Assembly (NCBI GenBank): GCA_003280245.1
Contig: QCFN01000006.1
Span: 1-58,994, forward strand
Direction: 5' to 3'
Source of the DNA: Prochlorococcus sp. AG-363-J23
GTDB taxonomy: Bacteria > Cyanobacteriota > Cyanobacteriia > PCC-6307 > Cyanobiaceae
Length of the DNA: 58,994 bases
Shown here: one piece after another, positions 18,206 through 25,857 of the stretch
Layout of the letters: every line of letters begins with the position of its first letter
Numbering within the stretch: the stretch's first letter is position 1
Translations under genes and position numbers: made by a program
The notes under the pieces: model-generated
Seen by the model: only the letters and a program-made list of their open reading frames with translations
The model's database searches: none
Told to the model about the DNA's origin: nothing

Positions 18206-18838
18206 ATGGGAAAGCATAACTTGATAGATAATCAATTTACTTTTAGCAAATTTGCGAGATCTGTTGATATTAAATATGACATTCATGATGCTATAAAGTA
18301 TTTATACTTTAATAGTAAATTGCATATTAATGCATCTAGGGATGAATTCATGAGGGCTATGAGGCCTTCTACAGTATGTAATCATATAAGGATGATGCAT
18401 GCTTATACCTGGTTTAAAGATGAAAATTATTTTCACCTCATATTAGATGCTATTAGTGAATGTAAGTTAGCTGTTAGCCTTCTTAGGTATGCTAAGCATG
18501 ATCCAAAGTTTGATAAGGGATGGTGGCAATTTAAGAAATACGAGATCTATAAGAAATCCGATTCAAGAGATACGTTTCTATCTTCTGTAGAACCAAAATA
18601 TGTTTCAGCTGATTTTTACCTTGATGAGCAAAAAATTGCAGAAAAAATTTGTGCTTATCCTGCCAGTGAATTGCCAATTGTATTTCAAAATTTTAAAGAA
18701 ATGCTTGAGTTGCTAAATGGATTAAAAATATCAAAATCAGATAAGGAATTTGTAAAATTACTGATCTTAACAGCAGTATATCAGCGCTATAGAATTGATA
18801 GAAGAATTATTTTTCATGAAGAAAAAGGGCAAGCATAA
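18206..18838 (+). CDS. Hypothetical protein, 210 aa, at the island edge
   Basis: I do not recognise this protein. It is 210 residues, AT-rich, mostly helical and charged, with no signal peptide or membrane span. Aromatic clusters stand out ('HAYTWFKDENYFHL', 'KGWWQFKKYEIYKK'), as does a lysine-rich C-terminal helix. It lies 19 bases after argJ on the same strand and could be read from the argJ transcript. Its base composition resembles the island genes that follow rather than argJ. The frame is long and clean, with an ATG start, so I take it as a real gene, probably lineage-specific. Confidence 0.6.
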   Translation: MGKHNLIDNQFTFSKFARSVDIKYDIHDAIKYLYFNSKLHINASRDEFMRAMRPSTVCNHIRMMHAYTWFKDENYFHLILDAISECKLAVSLLRYAKHDPKFDKGWWQFKKYEIYKKSDSRDTFLSSVEPKYVSADFYLDEQKIAEKICAYPASELPIVFQNFKEMLELLNGLKISKSDKEFVKLLILTAVYQRYRIDRRIIFHEEKGQA

Positions 18839-18879
18839 AAAGCTTGCGATTGTTATATCATTGCTATTAAGGAATGGAA

Positions 18880-19329
18880 TTATTGAAGATTGAAGCAGTT
18901 ATGAAGCACTTTCTCAAGCTCTACTTCTCCAACACTTAGATAGGTGACCTGAGCAAAGACATCTGTTTTTTTTCAGACATGTCGTAGATGACTCCTGATA
19001 TGAATTTATAGGAGAAATTACTCTCGTCATCATCGCTATATACAGTTTTGGCAATTGTTATGTCGTGGCTCCAGTATCTTCTGTTGCCTCATCAATATCT
19101 CTTTGATGCTTGCTATAACCAACTTCTACTGTAGTTTTCCGAAGCCTTAACCAAAACCTGCTTGATATTCAGTACCTGTATCGAAATCAATCTCGCTTTT
19201 ATAAGAGGAATCATGAATATCCCAATCGGCATCTCCTGTAATTGCTGGTGTAGCAGTTAATGCACTTAGCACAACAGCTCTTTTTATTTTTTTCAATTTT
19301 ATGAGATTAAGCCTCAAGATTATGTTCAA
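18880..19329 (-). pseudogene. Decayed outer-membrane beta-barrel (porin-like) gene
   Basis: An intact first part (19329 down to a TAA at 19147-19149) encodes a signal-peptide-like N-terminus and then 'DADWDIHDSSYKSEIDFD', ending '...YQAGFG' stop. Downstream, other frames continue the same protein: 'KTTVEVGYSKHQRDIDEATE', then 'SNFSYKFISGVIYDMSEKK', then 'DVFAQVTYLSVGEVELEK', ending at a TAA at 18880-18882. Restoring single A residues in two A-runs (near 19136 and 18967-18974) would rejoin frames. Alternating hydrophobic strands with aromatic ends, as in 'DVFAQVTYL', are typical of small cyanobacterial OmpA/opacity-type barrels. The barrel also looks shortened internally. The family assignment is from memory of its strand patterns. 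Confidence 0.65.
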
Positions 19330-19404
19330 TAGGAATTCTAATCTTTACTTAATAAGGCATATATGGTTAGTTTTATGTATTTAAAATCTACTTTTGATGA
19401 GATA

Positions 19405-20136
19405 TTAAATGTCATATTTCTCAAAATATTTTTTTTCAATAATCAATAATTGCTTACTGTATTTGAGTGATTTTACATCATTCTGCATTTGGTCGGCGGA
19501 TCTCATAAGTAAATCTATTAGATCCATAAATATTGACCTTGTATTGGCAAACTGAGTTTTAAATGTAGCATTAAACTCTTTGGTATATTTTGAATTGTAT
19601 GTACATGCTACGTCTTCAATAACATAAAATCCTCCAGGTTTTAAGCAATTCCAATTTTTTTTGAATGCAAATACTATTTGTTCAGAAATGTGACTTGCGT
19701 CATCAATAATTAAGTTGTAATAATGATTGCATGCGATTTTATCTTTGGTTGGATCTTTGATAATGATAGAGACATTATCAATATCGCTACATAAGTTAGA
19801 GCAATCTTCACGTAGATCAAATCCATCAATAGAGGCTTTAGGAAGATATGATGACCACATTTTTAAGGATGCACCACAAGCGATACCAAATTCTGCGAGA
19901 TTAATCTTTAAAGAATTCTTGTCGACTCCTTCTACGTTAAGTTTATTAATTAAATTTTCATATGTCTTTGTAAAATTGTGCTTGAAACTACCTTTATCAG
20001 TTCCAAATAAATCTGCCAAACCTGTCAGTGAAATCTCATTCAGATTGATGTCTCTGAGGTCAGGCTTAAATTCTTCAGGTGGCGTTGAATCGTGATAGCG
20101 TCTTTTACCATTTTTATATAGAGGATTGCTATTCAT
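19405..20136 (-). CDS. SAM-dependent methyltransferase, demethylmacrocin-O-methyltransferase-like
   Basis: From the ATG at 20136 the protein has 243 residues; a TTG at 20154 would add six. 'LADLFGTDKGSFKHNFTKTY' is the N-terminal signature of a class I methyltransferase group related to macrolide-sugar O-methyltransferases. It is followed by a SAM-site region ('LAEFGIACGASLKMWSSYLP', with the usual E-x-G pattern), 'IDGFDLRE', the metal-site-like 'NLIIDDASHISEQ', and 'LKPGGFYVIEDV'. It probably methylates a hydroxyl on a sugar or polyketide-like acceptor, but the acceptor is unknown. It is AT-rich, monocistronic-looking, and separated by about 300 bases from the next gene. Confidence 0.75.
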   Translation of the reverse strand: MNSNPLYKNGKRRYHDSTPPEEFKPDLRDINLNEISLTGLADLFGTDKGSFKHNFTKTYENLINKLNVEGVDKNSLKINLAEFGIACGASLKMWSSYLPKASIDGFDLREDCSNLCSDIDNVSIIIKDPTKDKIACNHYYNLIIDDASHISEQIVFAFKKNWNCLKPGGFYVIEDVACTYNSKYTKEFNATFKTQFANTRSIFMDLIDLLMRSADQMQNDVKSLKYSKQLLIIEKKYFEKYDI

Positions 20137-20447
20137 ATCAAGGAAGTGGTTCAATGCCCATCTATTTGATTTAGTTTATATGAAAATCTGTTTTTATACT
20201 GCTTTATTCCGATCAATAATAAATTGGATCAAATTCTATGTTTTGTATTTATATTTAGTGTCAATTTAATCGTCAGCTTTGTTTTTATCTTAAGAGTTGC
20301 CATGTAACAAATTTTTGAATAAATCTTTTATCATATCTATTGATCGGCTGCTTTAGAGTGAAAAATAATACAAGTAATTTTCCTAAAGTCAAAATTGATT
20401 AATTGTATATAATATGTGCTAGATTTATTCTCTTCTGATTTAAATTT

Positions 20448-21194
20448 TTACTGCCAGGAAAAGCTTGCGCTGCTTTTCGGAATTAAAAATCCAGTTAGAG
20501 AATGGGTTTCTAAATTCCATTTTTGAAACACATCTTTGGGAAATGGAGAAATAAATGCATGTGTATTTATAGCACGTTTTAATAGACTTAAATTTACGTG
20601 ACCTTTTTCACACCCTTCACAGTCATCTAAAGCAATTAGGGTTGTGTCGCTGATAAGCTGGGATAATAATTCTGTGTCATTACCATGTTTTAGGAGCCTT
20701 CCATCTAGGTGCAGCATATCAATTGGCTGATTACTCTTTATTAATTTTTTAAACATATCAGTACTTGAGCCAAGAAATACCTCTGCTTTGCTTCCTTCTG
20801 GAAGCTCAATACCTTTAAGAGGATTTTGATTACATGGTTGATTATCACAGGTAATAATATCCAATTTTCTGTTATGCAGACTAGCTCCGAAAGCGATAGA
20901 TGATATGCTATTACCTATATATGTTCCAACTTCTACTATGTAAGTTGGCTTCCATGTATAAGAAGTTAAGAAAAGACTTAGCAGACTACCTACACTAATA
21001 GTTCCTGAGTCTTCTCTCTGTAAATTCTTATCCAGCACTCTAGAGGTATAAATTGGAAGTAAAGTCTCAAAAAATAGAGACCGTAAATGAGCGCTTTCTC
21101 TTAACAATTGATTGGATAAAGTTGAACTTAAAGCAGATGGTGTTAATCTCAGCACTTTATCTAACGTAAATGTTGTATATTTATTGTATCTCAA
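20448..21194 (-). CDS. Class I methyltransferase-fold protein (Methyltransf_24-like)
   Basis: The 248-residue protein shows a SAM-binding strand-loop 'IVEVGTYIGNSISSIAFGA' near residues 80-98, a second acidic strand 'LDIITCDNQP', and 'IDMLHLDGRLLKHGN' followed by 'LIALDDCEGCEKGH'. The D-G-R and DD pairs resemble the metal/substrate loop of the Methyltransf_24 family, which modifies sugars or small molecules. The only reasonable start is TTG at 21194. The residues before 80 are helical and not diagnostic. The acceptor is unknown. It lies on the same strand as its methyltransferase and sulfotransferase neighbours but 150-300 bases from each. Confidence 0.65.
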   Translation of the reverse strand: MRYNKYTTFTLDKVLRLTPSALSSTLSNQLLRESAHLRSLFFETLLPIYTSRVLDKNLQREDSGTISVGSLLSLFLTSYTWKPTYIVEVGTYIGNSISSIAFGASLHNRKLDIITCDNQPCNQNPLKGIELPEGSKAEVFLGSSTDMFKKLIKSNQPIDMLHLDGRLLKHGNDTELLSQLISDTTLIALDDCEGCEKGHVNLSLLKRAINTHAFISPFPKDVFQKWNLETHSLTGFLIPKSSASFSWQ

Positions 21195-21335
21195 TATTAA
21201 GCCATTAGAGAAGAGATTATATCAAAATATATTAGCGATGCTTGCCTTGATCTAAGTCCCTAGAATATTTGTATATTTTTCTTTGAATTTATAGACTTGC
21301 TTTAGAGCAAGAAATGAAACATTCTTTTGCTTACT

Positions 21336-22154
21336 TTACGCATACATAATATCCATAGGTAAATTTTCAAATTTTTCTATTTCTTGTAAGCAATACTCAG
21401 TTAACTTTAACTTTTCTTCAGCAGCCAGCTTTAGCGTTAATCCTTCAATTTTAAAATCTTCTTCTGAGGGTAATTCGGCCGGACATAATTTTTTTATGTC
21501 AAAAGATTTGCATATTTTTTGGATGCTACTTTCATGACTTTTTAAGAGTTCTTGGTATGTAACTAATATCATAGAGTTGTTTTTTTGGGCATATGTACAA
21601 GCACTTTCAACATGTTTTGCCCATCTTTCGAAATATGATGAGTAGCTTTTGATTTGATACCGTTGTGACCTTCCTGATGGAACATGACGGGCTAAATCTA
21701 ATGGTGTTGTTGTTTTAGGTCCTTCAAAATATTTTTGATTATTGAGAAACTTCCAAAAGGAAATAAATACATCGACTGGGTTCCTATATATATATATAAT
21801 CTTAAGTGATTCTGGTGGCTTTTCTCCTAATATTTCTACTGGAAAATGAGATTTTATAATATTGCTTACACATAATGTGCCTATGTCCGACTTAATTTCG
21901 GACAGACTTTTAAAAAATTCATGCACCTTTTCCTCTCGAAAAAAATTAACGTATGAACCAAATGGATTATAGTCGAAATTGATTATTGAATTGCTTATAT
22001 AATTTGTACATGTTGCTATAGAATTCATCATAAAATGCGTACCACTCCTTTCATGAGAGGAGACCATTAACAGATTATCTATTTCATTGCTACCAATTAA
22101 TTTTGCGTTGACTTTAAAATTCAAGTTAATTGGGTAACTAGTCTTCTTGATCAT
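21336..22154 (-). CDS. Sulfotransferase family protein
   Basis: The 272-residue protein has both PAPS-binding signatures. The 5' phosphosulfate loop is 'LMVSSHERSGTHFMMNSI' (about residues 29-46) and the 3' phosphate site is 'LKIIYIYRNPVDVFISFWKF' (about 117-136), with Arg and a following Ser-like position. This is the cytosolic-type sulfotransferase domain that moves sulfate from PAPS to hydroxyls or amines of sugars, lipids or other small molecules. No signal peptide is present, so it acts in the cytoplasm. It sits among three methyltransferase-like genes, suggesting a shared modified product. The ATG start is clear. Confidence 0.85.
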   Translation of the reverse strand: MIKKTSYPINLNFKVNAKLIGSNEIDNLLMVSSHERSGTHFMMNSIATCTNYISNSIINFDYNPFGSYVNFFREEKVHEFFKSLSEIKSDIGTLCVSNIIKSHFPVEILGEKPPESLKIIYIYRNPVDVFISFWKFLNNQKYFEGPKTTTPLDLARHVPSGRSQRYQIKSYSSYFERWAKHVESACTYAQKNNSMILVTYQELLKSHESSIQKICKSFDIKKLCPAELPSEEDFKIEGLTLKLAAEEKLKLTEYCLQEIEKFENLPMDIMYA

Positions 22155-22489
22155 AGATTTCCGAGATTTCAGACGTTCAATCAGACTTAATAATATTTTA
22201 TTCCGTTAGGAACGCAAGAGGAAACACGGTAATAAAATACATCAGTAACTATAATTATAGGATATATTTATTCTTCTTCAAGTAATCAACGTACTGTCCA
22301 GGCTCCGTTTAGTTGATTGCTCTGTATTCATTTCGGCTAAATTATTGAAGGATCTTTGAGCTTTTGAGTCCCTGGTTTCTTATCTATTAACTTTGAATTA
22401 ACCGATTATTTCAAGACCTCATTTTTAGGAGTAAACTGGCATAGGTTAAATAACTTTGCGGTAGCCTTGTTGCTAGTAATAATTTGGTA
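22155..22489. other. Divergent intergenic region in the island
   Basis: These 335 AT-rich bases separate the minus-strand sulfotransferase from the plus-strand TylF-like gene and should hold both promoters. I see no open frame with coding character, no tRNA and no long inverted repeat. Confidence 0.5.
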
Positions 22490-23281
22490 ATGGAACAGGA
22501 GCAAAGGCCGTCAGATCAACATCCAACTATTAGAATTGATTTTAGTGTCGAAGAACAATCCTTTGAAGTACCCTTTGCATTATCACGATTAGCACTTTGG
22601 GAGAGATATCTTCCCTATGTATGTGAGACAGGTTATTTCAAAGATATTCAAGGCATATATAAAGCAAGTCTTGATAGCTACATTAATAATAATGAAACTC
22701 TATCGCATAAAGTAAGAAAAGAGTCTATGCACCATAATATTACTTCTTTAATAAAGCTTCGGAAATTCCAAGGAGAGAATTCATTTAAGGTAGTTGAATG
22801 TGGAACAGGTGGTTTGAGTTCTACTAAATTTTTGGTTTACTTGCTGAGCAAAGTTCAATTTCAAGACAAGACCTTTGATGCTTATGATACTTTTGAGGGA
22901 TTACCACTATCTAAACGCAATTTTAATCCCAAGCACCTAGGTTTGTATTCTGGATCTATAGATACTTTCAATACAGTTTTTGCTCAATTTCCTTTTGTTA
23001 AAGCCGTAAAAGGTTTGATTCCATTATCATTTTCTTGCCCTGATGAAAATAGTTATGACTTTGTTCATTTAGATCTTGATTTGTACGAGGGAACGATTTC
23101 TAGTCTTAAACATTTTTTTCCTCGTCTCAAATCTCGTGGAATCATACAAATAGATGATTACAACATCACTCCCTGGACTGGCGTAAATGATGCCGTTAAT
23201 GAGTATTTGAAGTCTTTAGACTGCAACACTTATATATTTAGCACTCTTTCTCTTGGAGGAGCTTTTTTGATTAAGTTGTAA
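22490..23281 (+). CDS. TylF/MycF-type O-methyltransferase
   Basis: I use the ATG at 22490 (263 residues); a TTG two codons earlier is possible. The SAM site is 'FKVVECGTGGLSSTKFLVYL' near residues 101-120, followed by 'FDAYDTFEGLP', a hallmark of the TylF (macrocin O-methyltransferase) family. Then come 'YDFVHLDLDLYEGTISSLKH' and 'GIIQIDDYNITPWTGVNDAV', which provide the Mg-binding acidic residues of TylF/MycF. Family members methylate sugar hydroxyls. The first 90 residues are an extra helical region. It is the last island gene and the only one on the plus strand after the hypothetical gene at 18206. Confidence 0.82.
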   Translation: MEQEQRPSDQHPTIRIDFSVEEQSFEVPFALSRLALWERYLPYVCETGYFKDIQGIYKASLDSYINNNETLSHKVRKESMHHNITSLIKLRKFQGENSFKVVECGTGGLSSTKFLVYLLSKVQFQDKTFDAYDTFEGLPLSKRNFNPKHLGLYSGSIDTFNTVFAQFPFVKAVKGLIPLSFSCPDENSYDFVHLDLDLYEGTISSLKHFFPRLKSRGIIQIDDYNITPWTGVNDAVNEYLKSLDCNTYIFSTLSLGGAFLIKL

Positions 23282-23664
23282 ACATTCCATCATTCATTCC
23301 TTAAAAGCCTGCGAGGTTTCTATTATTTGCTTCTCTATCTACAGGGAATATACTTTGATTCATTACTACTAGGATTTATTCTTTTCTGAACATATAGTTT
23401 GCCTATGTTCGGTTGAATTTTTTTTTTAATTGTGAGGCAAAATTATAGGGTTTGCAGTCTATTCATTTTGTATTCTAGATTTTGAATATGATTTCACTTT
23501 TTAAATTAACTGGTTTTGGTTTTAATGAAACAAGATAGATTTAAAATCTAGCTGTTTAGTCTTTTTATAGATCAAATTTAAGAACATTATTGCTTATCAA
23601 TATTTGCAAGATATTGTCGATGTTTTGGAGAATAAATATTTTATCTTGACCTATTTAGGCGCAA
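23282..23664. other. Non-coding AT-rich spacer
   Basis: This stretch is AT-rich with a T9 run near 23418 and a weak inverted repeat (TAGATT...AATCTA, about 23535). I find no convincing coding frame or RNA gene. It marks the right border of the island. Confidence 0.5.
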
Positions 23665-23702
23665 AAAAAGAGAGGCGGTCCTTGAGGACCGCCTCTCTTT
23701 TT
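23665..23702. terminator. Strong intrinsic terminator, 17-bp stem, bidirectional
   Basis: A perfect 17-base stem (AAAAAGAGAGGCGGTCC with its complement, loop TTGA) has A-runs on one side and T-runs on the other, so it can end transcripts from either strand. It starts five bases past the stop of the 61-aa minus-strand gene, which it most likely serves. Confidence 0.9.
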
Positions 23703-23707
23703 CTTGA

Positions 23708-23893
23708 TCAGCGTTGGAAACGCTTGCTAGGGTCGTTCTTATCACGGGCATACCAGTGGAATTGGGATACCTGGACGATGGCAATGATGCCAAAGATGGC
23801 AGGAACTAATTGAAGGCCACCTGAAGGCTTCACTAAGCCTAGGTCAGATGGATGGGGTAATTGTGTTGCGAAATCAAGGATGTGGGAGAGCAT
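23708..23893 (-). CDS. Conserved small membrane protein, 61 aa
   Basis: The 61-residue product has one hydrophobic helix ('LQLVPAIFGIIAIVQVSQF', about residues 27-45) flanked by 'LPHPSDLGLVKPSGG' and a charged tail 'WYARDKNDPSKRFQR'. This layout, a Pro/Gly-rich lumenal-looking start, one span and an Arg/Lys-rich end, resembles small thylakoid subunits, but I cannot match it to a named photosystem or NDH subunit. A perfect terminator follows directly, and the base composition is higher in GC than the island, so it is a real, probably well-expressed gene. Function unknown. Confidence 0.7.
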   Translation of the reverse strand: MLSHILDFATQLPHPSDLGLVKPSGGLQLVPAIFGIIAIVQVSQFHWYARDKNDPSKRFQR

Positions 23894-24432
23894 TAAAGAA
23901 AGAGAGGGCTATAGCGAGAGATATTAAAACAGAAGCCCATCATTTTGGTTCGCTTTTTGGTGCGGAGCTGTTGCATCTTGATAAATAAAGATTTTCAGCC
24001 TGTTTTCTTGAGTTCTCGTTTTCTTGCTTAATTGGGGCCTCAATTCTTCTATTGAAAGAACTTGCCTCTTGTTTCGCTCATTGCTCGTTTGCAGTAGTTC
24101 ATGTGATAGCAGTGGCTTTGGGGGAATAGGCTGGAATTAGAGATTTATCGGCAGCCGCAAAGCCGACATGAAAGTCCGTAGGAGTAAATACTTTTTAGCT
24201 CTTCGGGAGGCGGCAACCTTATTAGCTGAAAATTTTCTGTTTTTAGGTTTTTGTGACGCGGTTCGATGGCTCGAGGCTAGAGGTGAAGAGCTTCATGGTT
24301 AAACCATTCAGCTTCAGAATTATGATGAGCGTGTTTCTAATGAGGTGCTTGTCATTTCTTCTTGACATTTATGAGGGATATAAAAATTCTTTGAATTGAG
24401 TGACTAATCTCGGAATGGAGCATTGATTTCTA
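23894..24432. other. Long gap with only a possible small ORF
   Basis: In this 539-base gap I can support only the 44-aa frame at 24168-24302. The left part has small inverted repeats (AATTGGGGCCTCAATT and TTCTTCTATTGAAAGAA, near 24030-24062) that could be part of a small RNA or a leader, but I cannot name one. Confidence 0.4.
24168..24302 (+). CDS. Possible small protein, 44 aa
   Basis: A short frame, ATG 24168 to TAA 24300-24302, encodes a 44-residue amphipathic product: 'MKVRRSKYFLALREAATLLA' followed by 'ENFLFLGFCDAVRWLEARG'. The amino-acid mix is protein-like, with a basic start and acidic end, and the frame stays open only there. No good ribosome site is seen upstream. The surrounding 540-base gap is otherwise empty, so either this small gene or a small RNA may occupy it. 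Confidence 0.4.
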   Translation: MKVRRSKYFLALREAATLLAENFLFLGFCDAVRWLEARGEELHG

Positions 24433-24636
24433 ATGTCAACCAGCAAAAGAGAAGAAGTTAGTTCGCATTTGCGCTACATCCGCCAAGAACTCAGAGATTT
24501 GGATCAGATGCTTTGTGATGATGGTCTATTACCTGAATTGACTGAGCTTAAGGAGGTTTACAATTCCCTTGATGCCTTATATCAATTGCTTGCCGGAAAG
24601 ACGAAGAAGAAGCCAAAGCCAGAATTTGATGATTAA
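24433..24636 (+). CDS. Conserved hypothetical protein, 67 aa
   Basis: The 67-residue protein is highly charged, helical and soluble: 'REEVSSHLRYIRQELRDLDQ' looks like an amphipathic helix able to form a coiled coil. A second helix follows ('LTELKEVYNSLDALYQLL'), then a basic-acidic tail ('KTKKKPKPEFDD'). I know of no named family. The ATG start is clear and the frame ends 12 bases before a convergent small gene. Confidence 0.65.
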   Translation: MSTSKREEVSSHLRYIRQELRDLDQMLCDDGLLPELTELKEVYNSLDALYQLLAGKTKKKPKPEFDD

Positions 24637-24648
24637 TGACTAATCTTT

Positions 24649-24825
24649 TTAAGGCTCATAATTCAGGCAGGCAATTCGGCTTGGATGATCCTCACACTCT
24701 TGTTCCCAGAAGTTTGGCTGTTTTTCTTTTGTACAAGTTGCAAAGGTAATAGGGGCTAGACCAATAGCATCACCATAATAAATGTTGGATATCTCGAGCA
24801 TGCATTGGAAAATTGTTTTAAGCAT
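24649..24825 (-). CDS. Small cysteine-containing conserved protein, 58 aa
   Basis: From the ATG at 24825 the product has 58 residues (a TTG at 24849 would add eight). The C-terminal block 'CTKEKQPNFWEQECEDHPS' followed by 'RIACLNYEP' has three cysteines spaced around a Trp-Glu core. I recall this pattern in small picocyanobacterial proteins of unknown function. The N-terminal half is moderately hydrophobic and ends in an alanine-containing stretch, so it may be a signal sequence for export, with the cysteines forming disulfides outside the cytoplasm. That reading is tentative. Confidence 0.55.
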   Translation of the reverse strand: MLKTIFQCMLEISNIYYGDAIGLAPITFATCTKEKQPNFWEQECEDHPSRIACLNYEP

Positions 24826-25016
24826 TTGCTTGCTTGGGAAGCGAATCAATTTCTATAAAGAAAGCGAAATCAATGACTTAATCCATCGTAAGTATTACTC
24901 ATAAGTATCAAATCCTCTCAGTATTTGGACTGGCGAGCTTCTTTTCACTACAATTCCCTTGATTTTTACATTAGTGATCTATCATTTCTTGCATTGATGG
25001 TTGTGAGTCAGCAATA

Positions 25017-25496
25017 ATGAATAACAGAACTATGCCTTCTCGCTATTTGATAGCTCCTTTCATTTCCGGTTTTTGCTTTACCTTGGGTTATTTAATAACT
25101 CATCGTATTTTTAGTTTTCAAGAAATAGTCGCAATTCCCTTGCTAGAGACTTTTGAAAGAGGTGAGTTTCCTGGAAAAAGTTTAGAAGATTTACGCCGAG
25201 AGCGTGGAGAATTATTGGCTGATTTAAGGGTTGATGTCGCATATATGTCTTCTAAACTCACACGTTCCGAGAAAAGGCGAAAAAAGAAGGAATACATACG
25301 ATTAGAAGAATTCCGTCGGGAAAACGAACTGGACAATGCACTCGAAACATTGACCCCTCTTTGGAAACTTCAGGATGCAGCTCCTTATATACGCGAAGAT
25401 CTGTCTAGAATTCCAGAGAAGGAACCGGTTTTAATGTCGCCTAATTTCCGATTTCCTTTCCCCCTTCTTGATTTGTCTTCTCAAGAACCACAGTGA
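25017..25496 (+). CDS. Conserved hypothetical membrane-anchored protein, 159 aa
   Basis: The 159-residue protein has one N-terminal hydrophobic segment ('YLIAPFISGFCFTLGYLI', about 10-27) and then a strongly charged, helical body with a very basic stretch 'KLTRSEKRRKKKEYIRLEEF'. The end is proline-rich ('PNFRFPFPLLDL'). This suggests a membrane anchor with a cytoplasmic helical arm. I cannot name a family. It lies before the 96-aa gene and ABC1 kinase on the same strand, 70 bases apart, and may share their transcript. Confidence 0.65.
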   Translation: MNNRTMPSRYLIAPFISGFCFTLGYLITHRIFSFQEIVAIPLLETFERGEFPGKSLEDLRRERGELLADLRVDVAYMSSKLTRSEKRRKKKEYIRLEEFRRENELDNALETLTPLWKLQDAAPYIREDLSRIPEKEPVLMSPNFRFPFPLLDLSSQEPQ

Positions 25497-25566
25497 TTAG
25501 TTCATTAATATAATATTAGTATTTAATATTTCTGGACTATTTAGAAATTGATTTCTGAGAGGCGCA

Positions 25567-25857
25567 ATGAGTACTTCCAAAAGTTTGATCCAGGCCATTG
25601 TTAATAGATTGGGAATTCGGATTAAGAAAGGTCTAGCACACATTACTTATTTGGCTGAGGCCATACCTGAAAGTTTTCGAGAGGAATTGAATGCGTTTCA
25701 AAAGGAGGTCATGGCTGAGGCAGATCGTCTTGACAATGATTTCAATAGTAGTAATTCATATAGTCAGCCATCAAGAAATGCTGATGTTCAAACTAGGATT
25801 GATAATCTCAGAGGGAAGGTGAAGGGTTTGGCGATGAAACTAGAGGGGTTACTTTGA
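25567..25857 (+). CDS. Hypothetical protein coupled to the ABC1 kinase gene, 96 aa
   Basis: The 96-residue protein has a good ribosome site (GAGAGG ending four bases before ATG). It is helical and soluble: 'LIQAIVNRLGIRIKKGLAHI' then a Ser/Asn-rich linker near residues 60-68 and a final helix 'VQTRIDNLRGKVKGLAMKLE'. Its last four bases overlap the start of the ABC1 kinase gene (TTGA), so the two are translationally coupled and may act together. I know no function. Confidence 0.65.
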   Translation: MSTSKSLIQAIVNRLGIRIKKGLAHITYLAEAIPESFREELNAFQKEVMAEADRLDNDFNSSNSYSQPSRNADVQTRIDNLRGKVKGLAMKLEGLL

